In this document: positions 34,497 to 46,413 of the stretch, piece after piece
Numbering within the stretch: position 1 is the stretch's first letter
How the letters are laid out: each line of letters starts with the position of its first letter
Assembly (NCBI GenBank): GCA_021324935.1
Contig: JAJPIE010000012.1
Location: 186,001 to 250,000 of the forward strand
Origin: Acidobacteriota bacterium
GTDB lineage: Bacteria > Acidobacteriota > Terriglobia > Acidiferrales > UBA7541
DNA length: 64,000 nt
Direction of reading: 5' to 3'
Translations under genes and position numbers: made by a program
Notes under the pieces: generated by a model
Seen by the model: the letters and a program-made list of their open reading frames with translations, nothing else
Told to the model about the DNA's origin: nothing
Database searches by the model: none

Positions 34497-34556
34497 GGCG
34501 GACCGGGCTGAAGCCCGGCGCCTAAATGTAAGGCGTCCCAACGCCGCCCCTACGGG
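34497..34556. repeat. Two palindromic intergenic repeat units
   Basis: CCGGGCTGAAGCCCGG and GGCGTCCCAACGCC, the second followed by GCCCCTAC, lie back to back. They share the stem-short A-rich loop-stem-CCTAC plan of repeats at 35.8, 57.7 and 58.3 kb. Confidence 0.6.
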
Positions 34557-35728
34557 AGGAAGGCGAGGCAGACGGGGCTTGGAATATTGTTGGTTGTAGA
34601 GATTTGAGTGAGGGCGCCGGAGACCGGATCGATGCGGAAGACGACGATGTTATTGGAGTATTGGTTTTCGGCGAGGAGGAATTGGTCGGTAGGATCCAGG
34701 GCGAAGTGGCGGGGTTCTTTGCCGCCGGTCGAAAAATCGCCGGAGGGAGTGAGTGTTCCCTTTTGCGGGTCGATGGCAAAGACGGCTATGGAATCGTGAC
34801 CGCGATTCGAGGCGAAAAGCCATTTGCCGGAGGGATGAACCGCGATTTCGGCTGCATCGTTGCGGCCAGTGAATTCGGTGGGGAGCATGGTTATTTTCTG
34901 TCCTGGAAGACCCGAGTAGTTTCCCTCGATTGTGGTTATAAACACGCTTACCGTCGAATCAAGCTCGCCCAGGACGTATACCAATCCGTGGCCAGTCTTA
35001 CTGGAAGAGATCGCAACATGGCGCGGTCCTGTTCCAGGGTAGAGGTCAAGGTCTTTTGAAAAGAAAGGATGCCTAGCATCCGGAGCCGGGGCTTTACGTA
35101 AAGCTCCGTTCACGGGGTCAAATCTGTAGAGGAGAACTCGATCAAGTCCGAGATCAGCCACAAACACAGCATTGCCGTGCGCTCCGACCCAATGGGCGTG
35201 GGGGCCTTCCTGGCGTTGTTTGTTGGGGCCGAGTGGGCCGGCGTCTCTGACCACTGAAGTGGGAGCGCCAAGTTTGCCGTCCCGGAGGATGGGGAAGACG
35301 GCAACGGTGCCGGAAGTGTAGTTGGCGACGAAAAGATACTTGCCGGATTTGTCGAAGGAGAGATAGCAAGGGTCTTCGCCCTCGGAGGGGAGTTGATTCA
35401 GGAGCGCGAGATTCGCCTTTTTGTCATCGAGCGAAAAGGCGCTTATGGTGCTTTGCTTGCCGGATTCGTTGGCGGCGTAGATCCATTTGCCGTTGGGATG
35501 AACTGCGATCCATGAAGGATTGGGAGTTTCGGCAGCCAGGCCTTTGGGAGTAAGTTTCCCGGTGGAAGGATCGAAGTCGAAGGCGTAGATGCCCTTGCTG
35601 CCGGTCTTATCGGTGTAGGTGCCGACGAGGACGGTGTAGGTACGATTGGGGGCCTGGCTGCCAAGCGAGGAGAGTGTGAGCGGAGGGAGAAACAAGAATG
35701 CGAGAAGGAACCGGCGAGTGATTTTCAT
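34550..35728 (-). CDS. Secreted lactonase-family beta-propeller (6-phosphogluconolactonase-like)
   Basis: A 392-residue seven-bladed propeller. The signal peptide (about 1-22) is followed by YTVLVGTYTDKTGSKGIYAF, typical of the Pgl/YbhE lactonase family, then PNPSWIAVHPNGKWIYAANE, GPHAHWVGAHG, GTGPRHVAIS and HPSGKWLFASNRGHDSIAVF, the last motif being diagnostic. Export suggests hydrolysis of a lactone in the periplasm or a binding role rather than the pentose phosphate pathway. Its 3' end runs into the palindromic repeats. Confidence 0.88.
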   Translation of the reverse strand: MKITRRFLLAFLFLPPLTLSSLGSQAPNRTYTVLVGTYTDKTGSKGIYAFDFDPSTGKLTPKGLAAETPNPSWIAVHPNGKWIYAANESGKQSTISAFSLDDKKANLALLNQLPSEGEDPCYLSFDKSGKYLFVANYTSGTVAVFPILRDGKLGAPTSVVRDAGPLGPNKQRQEGPHAHWVGAHGNAVFVADLGLDRVLLYRFDPVNGALRKAPAPDARHPFFSKDLDLYPGTGPRHVAISSSKTGHGLVYVLGELDSTVSVFITTIEGNYSGLPGQKITMLPTEFTGRNDAAEIAVHPSGKWLFASNRGHDSIAVFAIDPQKGTLTPSGDFSTGGKEPRHFALDPTDQFLLAENQYSNNIVVFRIDPVSGALTQISTTNNIPSPVCLAFLP

Positions 35729-35819
35729 CGGAAATTAGTTTAGCGCATCAAGCAAATTGCAGTGCGGCTCATTCCGTGTGGCAGAAGCAGGGCATTCGCG
35801 GTCCAAAAAGAGTAGCCAG

Positions 35820-35935
35820 CCGCGAAATGCGGGCCCTACATGAAGGATTCGTAGGTTGAATCTGTGCTACGAAAGCCGACCTAAAGGTCGGCCACTACGC
35901 AAGGCAAGAGGGCGGCGTAAAGCCGCCCCTACACA
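35820..35935. repeat. Cluster of three palindromic intergenic repeats
   Basis: CCGCGAAATGCGGGCCCTACA (about 35820-35840), GCCGACCTAAAGGTCGGCC followed by ACTACG (35875-35900) and GGCGGCGTAAAGCCGCCCC followed by TACA (35911-35933). Each is an inverted repeat with a 3-5 base A-rich loop and a fixed CCCTAC or CACTAC tail. They fill the 210 bp between the lactonase start and the end of gyrA. Confidence 0.75.
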
Positions 35936-35938
35936 AAG

Positions 35939-38605
35939 TTACTTCTTTTCTTCCTCTTCTTCTTCTTGGATGACGGCGGCGGCGGCGACGGAGTCGTCAT
36001 CATCGAGGCGCAGCAGCCGTACGCCCTGCGTGGAGCGGCCGGCTTCGCGAATTTCGTTGGCATGGACGCGGATGACCTTGCCATGCTCGGTGATGATCAT
36101 GACGTCGGACTCTTCGGTGACTTGCAGCGTGGCGACCACGGAGCCGTTGCGGTCGGTGGTCTTCATGTTGACGACGCCCTTGCCGCCGCGGGAGGTGATG
36201 CGGTATTCGGCGAGGGCGGTGCGCTTGCCATAGCCCTTTTCAGCGACGGTGAGCATCAGCGTGGTCAGCGAATCCTTGATGTGCTCGTTGTCGAGTTCCT
36301 CGAGGTTCTGCGTGGTCTGCTTGTGTTCCTTGGCGATGATTTCAAAGTCGGGCTGGACCGCGTCCATGCTGACGACGTAGTCGTCCTTGGCAAGATCCAT
36401 GCCGTTGACGCCGCCGGCGTTGCGGCCCATCGGGCGCACTTCGGTTTCGCGGAAGAGGATGGCCTGGCCTTCGTGGCTGGCGAGGAAGATCATCTGCTTG
36501 CCGTCGGTGAGCTTTGCTCCGATTAACTCGTCTTTGTCTTCCAGATTGATGGCAATGATGCCCGTGGAGCGCGGGTTGGAAAATTCGGTGAGCGCGGATT
36601 TTTTCACCGTGCCGTTCTTCGTGGCCATGAAGACGAAGCGGCCTTCTTCTTCGAGGTTCGTGGCGGCGACAAGCGCGGTGAGCTTTTCGTCTTCCTGGAA
36701 TTTCACGAGGCTGGAGATGGCTTTTCCGCGCGTGGCAGCAGCGGCTTCGGGAAGCTCATAGACTTTCAACCAGTACACGCGGCCCTTGGAGGTAAAGAGC
36801 AGGATGTAACTGTGCGCCGAGGCGACAAAGAGGTGCTCGACGAAGTCCTCTTCCTTCGTTTTGGCGCCGATGCGGCCCTTTCCGCCGCGCGACTGGTGGC
36901 GGTAGGTTTCGACAGGTGTGCGCTTGATATAGCCGGCATGGCTCACGGTGATGAGCATGTCGGTGTCAGCGATCAGGTCTTCGAGCTTGATTTCGTCGAC
37001 CTTGTCAACGATTTGCGTGCGGCGATCGTCCCCGTAGGCTTTGTGGATCTCCTTGAGCTCGGCAATGATGACGGACTTAAGCTTTTTCTCGCTGGAAAGA
37101 ATTTCCTCGAGTTCCGCGATCTTTTCGCGGATGGACTTCAATTCCTTGAGAATTTCTTCGATCGAGAGTTGCGTCAGGCGGTGGAGTTGCAATTCGAGAA
37201 TGGCGTCGATCTGCGGATAGCTCAGATTGAGGCTCGCGCTGCCGCGTCCGGCGGCTTCGACTTCCGGTGCACCCTGGAAGCGGTATTTGCGGCCGTCGAG
37301 CTTGACGCCTTCGATCTTTTTAGACTTGCCGTTCTCGGTGATGGTGAGGTCCTGCTCGCTGAAGTACTTGAACAGGTTTTCCTTCGCGTCGGCGCGGCTG
37401 GAGCTGCCCCGGATGATGCGAATGACGTTATCAAGATGGTCGAGGGCGACTTGGTATCCGACAAGGATATGCTCGCGTTCGCGGGCTTTCCGCAGCTCAT
37501 AGCGGGACCGGCGGGTGACAACGTCGCGGCGATGATCGATGAAGAGGCGAATGAACTCCAACAAGCCCATTTCGCGCGGCTGGCCGCCGACGATGGCGAG
37601 CAGGATCATGCCGAAGGATTCCTGCATCTGGGTGTGCTTGAAGAGATTGTTGAGGATGAGCTGCGACTCTTCGCCGCGCTTCAGCTCGATGACGATGCGC
37701 ATGCCATCGCGATCGCTTTCGTCTCGAACATCGGAGATGCCTTCGATCTTTTTGTTGGAAACGAGTTCGGCGATGCGCTCGATGAGCCTGGCCTTGTTGA
37801 CCTGGTAGGGGATTTCGGTGATGACGATGTTCTCGCGGTCCTTGCCGGCTTCCTCAATGGCCGCTTTGGCGCGCATGGTGAAGCTGCCGCGGCCGGATTT
37901 GTAGGCTTGCTCGATGCCTTCGCGTCCAGCAATGAAGCCGCCGGTGGGAAGATCCGGGCCGGGAACATACTTCATCGCTTCCTTCAGGGTGAGCTCGGGC
38001 TTTTCAATCATGGCGATCGTAGCGTCGATCACCTCGCGCAAGTTGTGCGGAGGGATGTTGGTGGCCATTCCGACGGCGATACCACTGGCGCCATTGACAA
38101 GTAGATTGGGAACGCGTGTCGGAAGGACGGTGGGTTCCTTTTCGGTTTCGTCGAAATTGGGAATGAAGTCGACAGTTTCTTTTTCGATGTCGGCGAGGAG
38201 TTCCTCGGCCATCTTGGCGAGGCGGGCTTCGGTGTACCGCATCGCCGCAGGCATGTCGCCATCGACGGAGCCGAAGTTGCCTTGGCCATCCACCAGCGGA
38301 TAGCGCATATTGAAGTCTTGCGCCATGCGGACCAAAGCGTCGTATACGGGAGCGTCGCCGTGCGGGTGATACTTGCCGAGGACTTCACCGACGATCTTGG
38401 CGCATTTGCGGTAGGGCTTCGAGGAGGTGAGGCCGAGCTCGTACATGCCGAAGAGAATGCGGCGATGAACGGGCTTGAGACCGTCGCGGACGTCGGGAAG
38501 CGCGCGCCCGATGATTACGCTCATGGCGTAGTCGAGATACGACTTCCGCATTTCCGCTTCGATGTCGACCGGAAGCATTATGGATTGGTTTTGTTCGTCG
38601 GCCAT
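35939..38605 (-). CDS. gyrA: DNA gyrase subunit A
   Basis: Cuts and rejoins DNA for negative supercoiling. The 888-residue product has the catalytic Tyr124 in AMRYTEARL, the GyrA box QSRGGKG (one change from QRRGGKG), six C-terminal beta-pinwheel repeats and an acidic tail ([21 protein letters not shown]). The quinolone-determining region reads [12 protein letters not shown], so Ala85 replaces the E. coli Ser83 while Asp89 keeps the Asp87 equivalent. ATG 38605. A small unknown gene and gyrB lie just upstream. Confidence 0.98.
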   Translation of the reverse strand: MADEQNQSIMLPVDIEAEMRKSYLDYAMSVIIGRALPDVRDGLKPVHRRILFGMYELGLTSSKPYRKCAKIVGEVLGKYHPHGDAPVYDALVRMAQDFNMRYPLVDGQGNFGSVDGDMPAAMRYTEARLAKMAEELLADIEKETVDFIPNFDETEKEPTVLPTRVPNLLVNGASGIAVGMATNIPPHNLREVIDATIAMIEKPELTLKEAMKYVPGPDLPTGGFIAGREGIEQAYKSGRGSFTMRAKAAIEEAGKDRENIVITEIPYQVNKARLIERIAELVSNKKIEGISDVRDESDRDGMRIVIELKRGEESQLILNNLFKHTQMQESFGMILLAIVGGQPREMGLLEFIRLFIDHRRDVVTRRSRYELRKAREREHILVGYQVALDHLDNVIRIIRGSSSRADAKENLFKYFSEQDLTITENGKSKKIEGVKLDGRKYRFQGAPEVEAAGRGSASLNLSYPQIDAILELQLHRLTQLSIEEILKELKSIREKIAELEEILSSEKKLKSVIIAELKEIHKAYGDDRRTQIVDKVDEIKLEDLIADTDMLITVSHAGYIKRTPVETYRHQSRGGKGRIGAKTKEEDFVEHLFVASAHSYILLFTSKGRVYWLKVYELPEAAAATRGKAISSLVKFQEDEKLTALVAATNLEEEGRFVFMATKNGTVKKSALTEFSNPRSTGIIAINLEDKDELIGAKLTDGKQMIFLASHEGQAILFRETEVRPMGRNAGGVNGMDLAKDDYVVSMDAVQPDFEIIAKEHKQTTQNLEELDNEHIKDSLTTLMLTVAEKGYGKRTALAEYRITSRGGKGVVNMKTTDRNGSVVATLQVTEESDVMIITEHGKVIRVHANEIREAGRSTQGVRLLRLDDDDSVAAAAVIQEEEEEEKK

Positions 38606-38644
38606 GTGTCCTCGTTACAATGACTAGTCGCTGGTGAAAATCGT

Positions 38645-38899
38645 TCAATTCTCTTTTGCGGAGCTTTCGAGCACGTAAGCTTTCACCGTGTCGAAAGCGT
38701 CGGCGGCGTTTGTGAAACGCCGCGGCGCAAAATATTCTTCCAGGCGCCGCAGGAATGCGTCTCGGTCACCATCAGTTGAAAAGCTAACCGTAACGCCCTT
38801 TTCGTAATCCGGAGCGGCGGTGGGGGTGGCGCGAAATTCGCTGACGCTCAGCCCCCGCAAGCCCGGCAAAGTTGTCCAACCCAATTGATAAATCGTCAT
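38645..38899 (-). CDS. Small hypothetical protein between gyrB and gyrA
   Basis: An 84-residue protein I do not recognise. ATG 38899 (MTIYQLGWTTLPGLRGLSV) is preferred; a TTG seven codons upstream is possible. It reads like a compact alpha/beta domain with YEKGVTVSFSTDGDRDAFLR and ends AYVLESSAKEN. It sits 40 bp after gyrB and 40 bp before gyrA on the same strand, so it is probably translated as part of the gyrase operon. No strong ribosome binding site. Confidence 0.5.
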   Translation of the reverse strand: MTIYQLGWTTLPGLRGLSVSEFRATPTAAPDYEKGVTVSFSTDGDRDAFLRRLEEYFAPRRFTNAADAFDTVKAYVLESSAKEN

Positions 38900-38939
38900 T
38901 CGGCAAAATCGGCTGTCCAAAAACCGGCCACTGCAAATG

Positions 38940-41344
<2,405 letters not shown>

Positions 41345-41759
41345 TTGCTCTCCTGACACGCAAGCCTGCGGCAATCGAGTCGCGCGAAACTCGCTTTCCT
41401 GAGTGGGGAGTTTCGACGGCGACCGCTCCAAACGAATTTTTCGAAGCAAGGAAAGGCGTGATGATTGAAACCTGCAACCGTCGCCTTACCCTTTGGCCGC
41501 GATCCCACTGGGTCAGAATCGGAGCTCGTAGGGTTTCCTGCTTCATCCCATCCCGCGATCCGGGACGTGGCGAAGACTTATGTTCTCCAGGCTGCGGGAC
41601 CTGCTCCTGGCGCAGAGCAATTGTGGTCGGGCAGGACTGGCGGACGTGTCGATTGGGGGGAAAACAACCGATCGACAACACCCAAATTTTACTGGAAATG
41701 CAGAATTATCTCAAGTTGGAGAAAGGTGATTGTGGATAACTAAGCTATTTTATTTCAAT
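41345..41759. other. 415 bp region upstream of gyrB with a perfect DnaA box
   Basis: No gene is supported. Near its right end TGTGGATAA (41731-41739; TTATCCACA on the minus strand) is a perfect E. coli-type DnaA box, directly followed by an AT-rich stretch (about 41740-41766, TATTTTATTTCAATTATTTA). It could be part of an origin or a DnaA-controlled promoter for gyrB. Confidence 0.45.
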
Positions 41760-42187
41760 TATTTACGCGACTACTAGGGCTGGGCTTTCGGCTGCGAAGA
41801 CTCTGGGAAGAGGCATGAAGACCGGTCTGCTGCTTGAGGGGAATGGGCGTATCCAGCATCTGGCGAAGCGTGGCAAAAACGGCATGGAATTTTGCGTCGT
41901 AGCGCTTCTTCAATTCGTTGATTTTGCGGCGCAAATCTTCGTGGGTGGCAATCATAAAAGCGTTGTTGGAGGAAAGCACGCATGATAGCGACGTTAACTT
42001 GAACGGCTCGATCACTGTGAAGCACGCTGGATTGCATGGCGACTCCCTGTTCTGTGAAGGCGTAGGGGAGATAACGTCGACCACCGTGCACCGAGCGATT
42101 TGAGGTTCCGGACTGGAACCTCAAGAGCGCCGGTTCCGTGCGCGTAAGTTTATTGTTTAAATAATAGAATTGGTCGATAAGGAATCG
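41760..42187 (-). pseudogene. Degraded ORF6N/KilA-N-type phage-like protein
   Basis: Two overlapping minus-strand frames carry successive pieces of one protein. In the first, [20 protein letters not shown] then [11 protein letters not shown] (about 42075-41995) matches the ORF6N-domain pattern [22 protein letters not shown]. In the second, [20 protein letters not shown] and VFATLRQML (about 41955-41850) continue it. At least one frameshift separates them and the N-terminal half is missing, the remnant starting at the dnaN stop. ORF6N proteins are DNA-binding antirepressors of phages and mobile islands, so this marks an old insertion between dnaN and gyrB. Confidence 0.75.
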
Positions 42188-43300
42188 TCAGATGCGCATG
42201 GGCATGATGACGTAGCGGTAGCGGTAGCTTTCATCGGCAAGAGGCCGCATCTGACCAGCGGATTGCTCGTCCTTGAGTTCGACGCTGATGGGTCCATCGG
42301 CGGCTGCAGCGAGGAAATCGAGCATGTAGCTGGAATTGAAACCGATAGCGATGGCGTCGCCTTTGTATTCCTTCTCGATGGTTTCTTTGGCTTCGCCGTA
42401 TTCAGGGCTGGAAGCGGAAATTTCCACACCTTCTTGGGAAACAGAGAATTTTACCGCGTGCGAGCGCTGGTCGGCGAGTTGGGAAACACGGCGAACCGCA
42501 TCGCTGAATTCGGCGCGTTCCAGGACAACCGTCTTGGTGTTCTCCCGGGGAAGTACGGCTTCGTAATTGGGAAACTGGCCAGTGAGAATTCGCGAAATAA
42601 GCAGGCGATGGCCAACCTGGAAGAAGAGATGACTTTCGTCCTTGGCAAAATCCAGATGGGCGTCGGAGCCCGCCACCGCCGAGAGCTTCTCCACTTCATC
42701 CATAGCTTTTTTGGGTATCAACACCCGAATCTCACCATTGAGGCCGGCAAGCTTCTGATCTGTTTCGGCAAGCGCCAGGCGATGGCCGTCGGTAGCAACC
42801 ATGGCCAGGGTGTCCGGCTTAAGGATCAGCAAGCCGCCATTCAATGTATAGCGGGACTCCTCCAGGGAAATGGCAAATTTTGTTTTTGCGATCAGGCTTT
42901 CCAGAACGACGGCGGGAAGCTTGACGAGAGTGTGAGGCATCGCCGGCAGAGCGGGGAAGTTCTCCTTGGCCATGCCGACAAGCTTGTATTTCTTTTTGTC
43001 GCTAACGATTTCGACCCAGTGATTATCCAGCAGCTTGAATTTGATCTCGCCTTCGGGGAGTAAGCGGACCAATTCGAGCAGTTTTTTCGACGGGATCGTG
43101 CCGGCGCCTTCCTTTTTAACCCTGGCCTCGCAGGAAGTGCGGACGCTGAGCTCCAAGTCGGTGGCCGTGATGGTGACGCGGCTTCCCTTCGCCTCGACCA
43201 AGAGGTTCGAGAGGATGGGAATCGTGGTTTTGCGCTCCACCACACCCTGCGTGGCATTGAGCTCATTGAGCAGCGCGGATTTCGTTACGCTGAATTCCAT
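42188..43300 (-). CDS. dnaN: DNA polymerase III beta sliding clamp
   Basis: Clamp that tethers DNA polymerase III. The 370-residue product begins MEFSVTKSALLNELNATQGV and contains RKTTIPILSNLLVEA, LILKPDTLAMVATDGHRLAL and the C-terminal YRYRYVIMPMRI, all standard, with three clamp domains by length. ATG 43300 follows GAGGAAAG; a longer in-frame start is rejected. dnaA lies 1.35 kb upstream with an opposite-strand SDR gene between them; recF does not follow. Confidence 0.97.
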   Translation of the reverse strand: MEFSVTKSALLNELNATQGVVERKTTIPILSNLLVEAKGSRVTITATDLELSVRTSCEARVKKEGAGTIPSKKLLELVRLLPEGEIKFKLLDNHWVEIVSDKKKYKLVGMAKENFPALPAMPHTLVKLPAVVLESLIAKTKFAISLEESRYTLNGGLLILKPDTLAMVATDGHRLALAETDQKLAGLNGEIRVLIPKKAMDEVEKLSAVAGSDAHLDFAKDESHLFFQVGHRLLISRILTGQFPNYEAVLPRENTKTVVLERAEFSDAVRRVSQLADQRSHAVKFSVSQEGVEISASSPEYGEAKETIEKEYKGDAIAIGFNSSYMLDFLAAAADGPISVELKDEQSAGQMRPLADESYRYRYVIMPMRI

Positions 43301-43875
43301 GAATTGACTTTCCTCGCGTGCGGTGCCGGTTGCCGTCATTGGGCTTTCCCCCGTGGTTGTGACCCGCTAGCGTACTGTACCCGTTTTTTTGCCAAGTATA
43401 AAGTGTGCAGGCCGCATGGGGATTGTGGAAATGCTGGGAGCTGAGGATTTCGCCTTGGCTGTGGCCTGGCTTCCAAGGGAGGCAATATTCACACGCAAAG
43501 GACTCTTCACAAACCTATTCAGATAAAAATAAATTAAGAAGCTTGTTGTTGTGATGAGCGCTGTGGATTCGTGGAAAAATGGAGCAATCCTTTATTTCAC
43601 CTGTGGATCGCAAAGGATAAGAAGGTGGATACTTCTGTGATACGTAGGAAAATCCGCCGGTCTGGCAACCCCCATACGATTTCAACCAAGAGTGTCCACA
43701 ATTCGTCCGCAAGTTTCCCACGCGATGTTCACAGCGTACGCACAGGTTTCCGGCGTGACGGTTTTCCTAAGGGTGCATCCAATTTGTTGCGCCACAAGAA
43801 TTTTTCGATATCAGTGCCAATGAACTAAAGCGGCGGGAAGCAATCGATCTCGGAGAGACCGAGGAACAGGAGCCT
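43301..43875. other. 575 bp dnaN-SDR intergenic region, possible origin component
   Basis: No convincing gene. It contains DnaA-box-like nonamers ATATTCACA (43485-43493), TGTGGATTC (43562-43570), TGTGGATCG (43612-43620) and TGTCCACAA near 43693, and an AT-rich stretch at 43517-43541 (AGATAAAAATAAATTAAG). A short plus-strand frame at 43571-43828 has no protein character. The boxes are imperfect, so origin function is only a possibility. Confidence 0.4.
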
Positions 43876-44586
43876 ATGCCAACAGTACTGATTACGGGAG
43901 CAAATCGGGGCTTGGGATTGGAATTTGTGAGGCAATACGCAGCGGCTGGGTGGGATATCGTGGCGACGGCGCGGCAACCAGAAAGTGCCCGCGAGCTTCG
44001 GCATATCGCGTCCGACCATTCCAACGTATCGTTACGCGAGCTGAACATCGCGAACGATGAGTCCGTTCAGGATTTTGCCGATGAACTGGATGGCAAGCCG
44101 ATCGATGTGTTGTTGCACAACTCGGGAATTTACCCTCGCGAAGGCCAGACTATCGGGCAGATTGACTATCACGGCTGGCAAAATGCGATCGAAACCAACC
44201 TCTTCGGACCGATTCGGCTGACCGAGGCTCTTCTGGAGAACGTGGCGGCCAGCGAGCGGAAGCAGATTGCGGCCATCAGCACGAGCATGGCCTCCTTGCG
44301 GGGGGTGCAAGGGGGTTCGGTCGGGATGGCGGGCACGTCGTACCAGTATCGGACGAGCAAGACGGCGCTCAATATGGCGTTCTCCATCTTGGCGAAAGAG
44401 CTCGAACCGCGCGCCATCAGCGTGGTGATGATCGATCCCGGCTGGGTGAAGACGGACATGGGCGGATCGCATGCTCAGCTTACGCCGGAACAAAGCATCA
44501 CCGGGATCCGGCAAGTTTTGGCGGGAGATCCAAAGGAAATCTCCGGAAAATTCATAGGTTACGATGGAGTTGTACGGCCCTGGTGA
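43876..44586 (+). CDS. SDR family oxidoreductase (C-factor/CsgA-like)
   Basis: A 236-residue NAD(P)-binding protein. TGANRGLG (residues 7-14) is the dinucleotide site, LLHNSGIYP the NAG-like strand, ISTSMAS the catalytic serine region and YQYRTSK the YxxxK motif. The close of the protein (IDPGWVKTDMGG, GVVRPW) is typical of the C-factor-like subgroup. It stands on the opposite strand between dnaA and dnaN, an unusual place. ATG 43876 follows AGGAG. Confidence 0.88.
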   Translation: MPTVLITGANRGLGLEFVRQYAAAGWDIVATARQPESARELRHIASDHSNVSLRELNIANDESVQDFADELDGKPIDVLLHNSGIYPREGQTIGQIDYHGWQNAIETNLFGPIRLTEALLENVAASERKQIAAISTSMASLRGVQGGSVGMAGTSYQYRTSKTALNMAFSILAKELEPRAISVVMIDPGWVKTDMGGSHAQLTPEQSITGIRQVLAGDPKEISGKFIGYDGVVRPW

Positions 44587-44654
44587 CGGCGGCTTCAGGC
44601 GAGCAGCAGGATGAGCGAAATCGAATGCAGCACTGGGGAACAGGCCGGGAGCTT

Positions 44655-46013
44655 TTACTGAAGGGCGTCCATCAAGCGGGTGATAGTTCGATTCAGCTCC
44701 TTGTCAGAGCGGCGTAGCTCTTCAATCTTGTTAATGGAGTGCAGCACCGTGGTGTGATGCTTGCCGCCGAACTGCCGGCCGATCTCCGGAAGCGAGGCGG
44801 TGGTAAGCTGCTTCACGATATACATCGCCACCTGGCGCGGAAAGGCTATAGCGCGAGTATTGCTGCGCACCTTCAGGTCCTGCTCGCGAAGGTTGTAGTG
44901 CTCGCTGACGCGCTTCTGGATCAGATCGATAGTGACGCGCTTTTCCTGCGAGGCGATGATGTTGCGGAGGACCTGCTGCGCGGTGGTTAGGGAAACGACC
45001 GTCCCGGTCAAAGAAGCGTAAGCCATAAGGCGGGTGAGCGCGCCTTCCAATTCGCGGACATTCGACTTGATCGCCCGGGCGATGTATTCGGCAACTTCGT
45101 CGGGCAGATTGAAGCGCTCGTTCTCCGCTTTCTTTTGAAGGATCGCAATCTTGGTTTCGAGATCCGGGGGCTGAATGTCTGCAATCAAGCCCCATTCAAA
45201 GCGCGAGCGCAGGCGCTCTTCGATGGAGTTAATGTCCTTGGGAAGGCAGTCCGAGGAAATTACGATCTGCTTCTGCTGCTCGTAAAGCGCATTGAACGTG
45301 TGAAAGAACTCTTCCTGGGTGCGCTCTTTCCCGGCGATGAATTGAATGTCGTCGACCAGCAAGACGTCCACGGTGTGGAAGCGGTCGCGGAAGCTGATCA
45401 TACGGTCGAAGCGCAGGGAGTTGATCACCTCGATGGTGAATTTCTCAGCGCTTACGTAGCTGAGGCGCATCGCCGGGTTGCGCTTCTTGATGGTGTGCCC
45501 AATGGCATGCATCAAGTGGGTCTTGCCCATGCCCACGCCCCCGTAGAGGAACAACGGGTTGTAAGCCTTGGATGGCTGTTCGGCGACCGCGCGCGAAGCC
45601 GCGTGCGCAAACTCGTTGGACTTGCCGACAACAAATGTGTCGAACGTATAGCGTGGATTCAGTTGGTGGTCGCTGCTTTCAAAATCGAGCTTGGCCTGCT
45701 TGTTGCCGTTCGACGCCGGAGCCGCTTGCACGGTTTCTTCCTCGGTGCACACGTACTGAACTTTCGCCTGGGGCATGCCCATCTGATGGAATACGGCTTT
45801 GACGATTTCGCCGTAGGTGCGCGTAAGGACCTGGCGGAAAACGGTGCTGGGAATCTGAATGTAAAGGGTGTCACCCTCTACACGATTCAGTCGTGTGGGC
45901 TGGAACCAGGTGGTATAGGTGTTAATGCTTACCCTGGATTTGATCAGGTCCAGCAATTTATCCCACAGATTCTGAGTTTCTTTTTCGCGGCAAATTTGAG
46001 TAGCAGTCATCAT
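44655..46013 (-). CDS. dnaA: Chromosomal replication initiator DnaA
   Basis: Initiates replication at oriC. The 452-residue product has domain I (KLLDLIKSRVSINTYTTWF), a short linker, the AAA+ domain with Walker A GGVGMGKTHLMHAIGH and Walker B LLVDDIQFI, sensor 1 IVISSDCLPKD, and DNA-binding domain IV ending QFGGKHHTTVLHSINKI. Two ATGs lie in tandem at 46013 and 46010. The upstream gap holds likely DnaA boxes, as expected. Confidence 0.98.
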   Translation of the reverse strand: MMTATQICREKETQNLWDKLLDLIKSRVSINTYTTWFQPTRLNRVEGDTLYIQIPSTVFRQVLTRTYGEIVKAVFHQMGMPQAKVQYVCTEEETVQAAPASNGNKQAKLDFESSDHQLNPRYTFDTFVVGKSNEFAHAASRAVAEQPSKAYNPLFLYGGVGMGKTHLMHAIGHTIKKRNPAMRLSYVSAEKFTIEVINSLRFDRMISFRDRFHTVDVLLVDDIQFIAGKERTQEEFFHTFNALYEQQKQIVISSDCLPKDINSIEERLRSRFEWGLIADIQPPDLETKIAILQKKAENERFNLPDEVAEYIARAIKSNVRELEGALTRLMAYASLTGTVVSLTTAQQVLRNIIASQEKRVTIDLIQKRVSEHYNLREQDLKVRSNTRAIAFPRQVAMYIVKQLTTASLPEIGRQFGGKHHTTVLHSINKIEELRRSDKELNRTITRLMDALQ

Positions 46014-46413
46014 CAGAAAATGCCAAGCCTAGACCATTTCCACAGGTGTGTAAAAACTGTGGAAAGCCAATTTCACCCTAAATCTGCAAGCCTTGGAGTT
46101 CTTTTCCGCGCCGGAACGATTAAAATGTGCCCCTGTGGACCTGCGCGGTCCTTTCAGACCATCTGAACCAAGCACCACTTGCTCTAAACTGCGTTGGATT
46201 CTCGCGCACTGTCCCGGCGGGAGCAAGCGAAAAGTGTACGAAGGCCTTCAACGAAGTTCACATCCCATTCACAACTTTTCCACAAGCACAAGAAATGTGC
46301 AAGTGCGAAGAAAAACTAAAATTTGGCCGGAATTTTCGACATTTGCAGGGTGCGCGAAATGGAATTGCACTTTTTGTGTGCAAAGTGACCTGAGGAAAAC
46401 CCGGTGAATTTTT
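46014..46413. other. dnaA upstream region, candidate oriC / DnaA autoregulatory site
   Basis: No gene is supported in this 400 bp. Nonamers ATTTCCACA (46036-46044), CTTTCCACA (46066-46058, minus) and TTTTCCACA (46276-46284) share the core TTTCCACA and lie on both strands, with TGTGGACCT (46134-46142) as a weaker match. TTTTCCACA-type boxes are used by DnaA in several phyla. The sequence between 46310 and 46410 is AT-richer. An origin here is the first candidate by position. Confidence 0.5.

Noticed and set aside
36812..38104. 430-codon plus-strand open frame opposite gyrA
   Set aside because: It is antisense to the intact gyrA reading frame and arises from GC-rich codon use; its product has no recognisable domain.
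43571..43828. 85-codon plus-strand frame upstream of the SDR gene
   Set aside because: No ribosome binding site, no protein-like pattern, and it lies in a region with origin-like features.
45135..46166. 343-codon plus-strand frame opposite dnaA
   Set aside because: Antisense shadow of dnaA.
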